A stretch of 64,000 bases of DNA from Plantago major (Eukaryota; Streptophyta; Magnoliopsida; Lamiales; Plantaginaceae), in assembly GCA_026545765.1 (NCBI GenBank), contig JAIFAC010000295.1, positions 1-64,000 of the forward strand. The letters are read 5' to 3'. A program made the translations under genes and the position numbers. The notes below the pieces were generated by a model, which saw nothing but the letters and a program-made list of their open reading frames with translations, did not search any database and was not told the origin of the DNA. This document shows, in pieces, positions 61,641 to 64,000 of this stretch. Every line of letters starts with the position of its first letter. Position 1 is the stretch's first letter.

Positions 61641-61661
61641 GGTAGAAGAAAGCGTGGATTT

Positions 61662-63266
61662 TGTTGGTCCAGATAACGGCAAAGTAAAAGACTAGAGGGG
61701 GGGGGGGGATGAATAGTCTTTTAAAACTTTTGTCGATAAAAATTATTTCTCAGATATCTGAGTAGATATCTGATACCTAGATTCAGAGCGCGGAAGACAT
61801 AAGATAGATAAGTGCGTAAATGCTAAAGTGTGTGTGTGTGTCAAATGTAAGTACGTAAAAGTAAATAACACAAAAGTATAGTGGTATCCTGAGGTATGAA
61901 TCCTCCAACTAATCCACTTCGGCCTTCCAAAGACCTAGAATTCACTAGAATAGATAATTGAGGTCACCTTACAAAAATCCTATTCTAAGATTCCTTAAAT
62001 GATGGTTCCCAACCAAATGTTCCCGAAGTTGTTCCCTGCTTACCAAGTACTTCATGTACTGTAAACCTTTTGAAGTTATTCCCTAGCTTCCCAAGCTAAG
62101 TACTTCCAGACTAATAACCTTGAGTTATTCCTTAGTTTCTCAAACTAAGTACTTCCTCAGACTCCACGCCGTTGATGGTGTCATTTGGTTCGAGTTGTCG
62201 ATGAACTTTTAATAACTTTTCTGTTAATCAGATAGCTCTGTGAATCAAGTATACTTAATACACTTTGCAATGTATGGTATCTTGTTTTTTTACTGACCCA
62301 AGTCTTAGATAAGTGTTCAAGAGAATGAATCTCAGATACTTGATCTTTTGATTCAACTCTTTCAGATATAGCTGTGCTTGCTTAGGATCAAGACACTTAG
62401 AACTTTAGTGTTACTCACGATCAAGAGCTTTGGTCGCAACAGAAAGCTTGAGAGTAAGTAGTTTGCTTGAGAGATTAAGATATGTGTTCAGTTCAGCGTG
62501 TCTTTTCAAGCAGTCTAAGTGTTGATATTTATAGATGCATTTGAGTGCCGTTTGAATAGTATCCGTTAGGCTTAAATCAAATTCAAACTATTGATATCTG
62601 TGTATAGTATCAGAAAGGTTTGTCTTCTTCTTGGTTATCGTTGTTCGTATATCTCCGTCTGCATTTAATGCAATGTACTATACTTTTGTCCTCAGAGTGC
62701 CAATCGAACTATGCCTTGTATCAGAGACAACCTTGATCAGATTTCTCTGAATCTTTGCACGTTCTTATCTTTATCTTCAGATACCACTTTTATTGAAACA
62801 ATTTTGTTTGCAATGTATATATATTTCTTTTTCAGAAATGTGGTTAAAGCTCAAGGTATCTGAGAATAGATATCTGTGGACACTTTCCTTGTTTTCAGAT
62901 AGACCTTTTATTTCTCAGATATCTCTTGTGACACAGTTTGTTTAAAACTATTCGTGTCTTCAAGATATCCGTCAAGGTATCGAAACTGCTTCAAGAATCT
63001 TGTGCGCTTTCTTCAAGTCTTCAATGTCGCTGAACTTGTTCTCGCTTGATGTCTTCTTCGTCTTCTTCATAAAATAAAATTTACATTTTGAGACCTAACA
63101 TCCTATACAAGATTAGCTAGACTATCATACTTAGTGGGTTTCCTTTACAATGTTCAAGTGAACCAAGAGTACTAATCACCTTTCTCGAGATTAAGATAAG
63201 TCATCATGTTGTCGATCAAAATCTAAACATATATTTCTAACAAAATATCTAACAAATTTCCTAACA
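61662..63266 (-). repeat. Element C 3' LTR
   Basis: About 1.6 kb. Poly-G hairpin at about 61,687-61,724. Several AGATATCT palindromes. Same termini as the other LTRs of the family. Confidence 0.9.
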
Positions 63267-64000
63267 AATTTCTTTTGATCACCAACGATGACTATCTCGA
63301 CCTATTACAACTGATGAGTGAACAATCCAACACTTAATCATTTCTTAAGATTTTTCAATTCATTCAATTAAGTGCAGAAAGTAAACATCAACCAAATCAC
63401 AAGGTGTGATCTTTGGTGACAAGTTATCTTTTATAGAATACTATCTGAGAGTATGTTCTTCAGATAAGTTACAAAGAAAGATTACAGATAACTTCAATAC
63501 ATAAACCAAGTTTAGCTCAGTCAGCAAAAATACAACAAAAACTACATAGTAAATTAGGACAACAGGAGTAACCAAGCTCCAAGTAAACATCCTAATAGAC
63601 TAGTCTTCAAGTCTTCAATCTCTTCAAGTCTTCAACAAGATTTCTATGGATCACCAAATTTCCTATCTCCAAACCTTTTGATGTCATCGTAATAATCATA
63701 GAGAAGTGTTCGACGAAAGCATCTCAAAGGTCTCCGCAAATCCACGCACTTCTTTCAGGTTTTGCAGGATTTTTCTCGACAAAGTGTTTGACCCACATAT
63801 ACTTTCCTCACTTCCAAGCATGCTCTATTCTGATATCGGAAAGCTTGAAGTATTCGTAGATAATCCTCAGATATCTGATGTCACCCTTGTATTGATCTTC
63901 AGTTAGATAGAACGACTCATAGGTTCCACAATGAAGTCTTGCTCTTGTGCGTTCGTGATATTCGTAATTCGTGCACATCATCCGCTTTCCATATGGACAT
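61662..64000 (-). mobile_element. SIRE-type element C, 3' end (runs off the window)
   Basis: 3' LTR at 61,662-63,266 (plus strand TGTTGGTCC to CCTAACA), followed by the distal non-coding part and, from about 63,650, the end of the 3' env-like ORF region on the minus strand, matching 15,240-15,560 of element A. The body of the element lies beyond the right edge. It is clearly diverged from A and B in the LTR, so older or of another subfamily. Broken, as far as visible. Confidence 0.9.

Noticed and set aside
1-64000. CRISPR arrays, operons, rRNA or tRNA genes
   Set aside because: None seen; the window is plant nuclear DNA. The repeats present are tandem, microsatellite or transposon repeats without regular unique spacers.

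Overview
The window looks like nuclear DNA from a flowering plant, probably a eudicot. It holds split plant genes with GT-AG introns, a plant-type SCC2 with a PHD finger, SIRE/Maximus-type Ty1-Copia retrotransposons with a plant initiator-Met primer site, and a plant Helitron. I cannot name the species. No intact host gene is visible. Nearly everything from 8.2 kb to the right edge is transposon sequence or rearranged pieces of host genes.

Layout. 1-8.2 kb: AT-rich intergenic DNA with short tandem repeats, microsatellites and one likely Tourist-type MITE. 8.2-11.6 kb: a partial SIRE-type unit on the minus strand (gag end, LTR, distal internal end) fused to the 3' end of a second, unrelated Copia element. 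11.6-13.2 kb: host-derived segment R1. 13.2-29.2 kb: SIRE-type element A on the minus strand. 29.2-34.95 kb: Copia LTR pieces, host segments R2 and R3, the promoter and 5' end of a cysteinyl-tRNA synthetase (CysRS) gene, and a near full-length broken CysRS copy. 34.95-38.1 kb: the same material in reverse order. 38.1-40.3 kb: several exons of SCC2 (cohesin loader) on the minus strand. 40.5-57.06 kb: Copia end plus SIRE-type element B on the plus strand, with other DNA inside its distal LTR. 57.06-61.66 kb: a Helitron Rep-helicase gene, minus strand, broken. 61.66-64 kb: the start of a third SIRE-type element (C, minus strand) that runs off the window.

The main structural result is that about 13.2-34.46 kb and 34.95-57.06 kb form one large broken palindrome. 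Elements A and B sit in mirror positions, and the centre lies inside CysRS, where a 7-bp microhomology marks the fold-back. The arms differ mainly in the middle: the left arm has a CysRS promoter piece plus R2 where the right arm has SCC2 exons. One chimeric junction (SIRE distal end to Copia distal end) occurs three times, so segmental duplication, not repeated independent insertion, built much of the locus.

Other points: the 3' ORF region of the SIRE-type elements carries a ladder of short GT-AG introns; every LTR of this family carries a hairpin whose loop is a run of about 12 G; and differences between copies cluster at CAG/CTG sites, which may be a methylation-related sequencing artefact. 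All identifications are from reading motifs by eye; no database search was run.
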